Origin: Microbacterium capsulatum
GTDB lineage: Bacteria > Actinomycetota > Actinomycetes > Actinomycetales > Microbacteriaceae
Length of the DNA stretch: 64,000 bases
Reading direction: 5' to 3'
Assembly: GCF_030865425.1 (NCBI RefSeq)
Contig: NZ_JAVFCB010000007.1
Span: forward strand, 119,674 to 183,673
The notes under the pieces were generated by a model, which saw nothing but the letters and a program-made list of their open reading frames with translations, was not told where the DNA came from and made no database searches. Shown piece after piece: positions 63,968 through 64,000 of this stretch (its first letter is position 1; each line of letters opens with the position of its first letter). A program made the translations under genes and the position numbers.

Positions 63968-64000
63968 GTGAACCCGCCCTCCTCCCGTCGCGTGATCGGG
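63968..64000 (+). CDS. start of a further gene (5' partial, 11 codons)
   Basis: GTG 63968 with TAACGT (63956-63961) exactly six bases upstream repeats the leaderless promoter-start pattern of this genome. The first residues would be MNPPSSRRVIG. Product cannot be named. Confidence 0.4.
   Translation, partial: MNPPSSRRVIG

Overview
This is a high-GC (about 70%) Gram-positive actinobacterial chromosome segment, most likely from the family Microbacteriaceae (Microbacterium-like). The grounds are strong GC bias at third codon positions, many leaderless genes with a TANNNT box 6-8 bases before the start codon, an LAXTG sortase signal, an ECF42/DGPF pair, and the conserved blocks DUF6049 ... CCA-adding enzyme and rpsF-ssb-rpsR-rplI-dnaB, which in actinobacteria usually lie near the replication origin. 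No rRNA, tRNA, IS element, prophage or CRISPR array was seen.

Layout. 1-5.5 kb: a partial DUF6049 secreted protein, a methyltransferase, a luciferase-like oxidoreductase and the CCA-adding enzyme. 5.5-11.3 kb: a complete peptide ABC importer operon (lipoprotein, two permeases, fused double ATPase) behind a palindrome-rich promoter. 11.4-14.8 kb: three minus-strand genes. 14.9-20.5 kb: rpsF-ssb-rpsR-rplI, a secreted Ala/Pro-rich protein divergent from a small membrane protein, a DnaA-box cluster, and dnaB. 20.5-33.5 kb: small regulatory and metabolic units (MarR/lactonase-like pair, DHFR-like protein, S4 protein, K+ channel, a 25-residue membrane protein, DMT exporter/LysR pair, SDR, DGPF/ECF42, vapBC, pgi, a TauE-like permease with a broken N-terminus, a MmyB-like regulator, an AhpD-like protein). 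33.5-37.5 kb: three serine-hydrolase lipoproteins. 37.7-42.2 kb: two-component system, DnaJ-like protein, ComB-like phosphatase. 42.3-45.2 kb: a large FAD/Fe-S dehydrogenase. 45.2-48.1 kb: a small membrane protein, an LAXTG-anchored surface protein with pentapeptide repeats, and a paralogue of the 17-18 kb secreted protein. 48.2-50 kb: sufS-sufU. 50.1-55.1 kb: membrane protein and a copper operon (copZ, secreted His/Met-rich protein, copA) behind two palindromic operators. 55.3-64 kb: SDR, aldo/keto reductase, MATE pump, PhnB-like protein, small secreted protein, acyl-CoA synthetase, manA and the first codons of a further gene.

The most unusual content lies in repeats and control signals rather than in one large gene system. 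Intergenic spaces are filled with long perfect inverted repeats. Two dispersed repeat families have also entered coding sequences in frame, including three tandem copies inside copA. The hexamer GGATCC is strongly over-represented. The best candidates for something not widely described are the DnaA-box cluster before dnaB, and the cell-surface set made of the LAXTG repeat protein with the two paralogous secreted proteins, which share matching promoters and ribosome-binding sites 30 kb apart.
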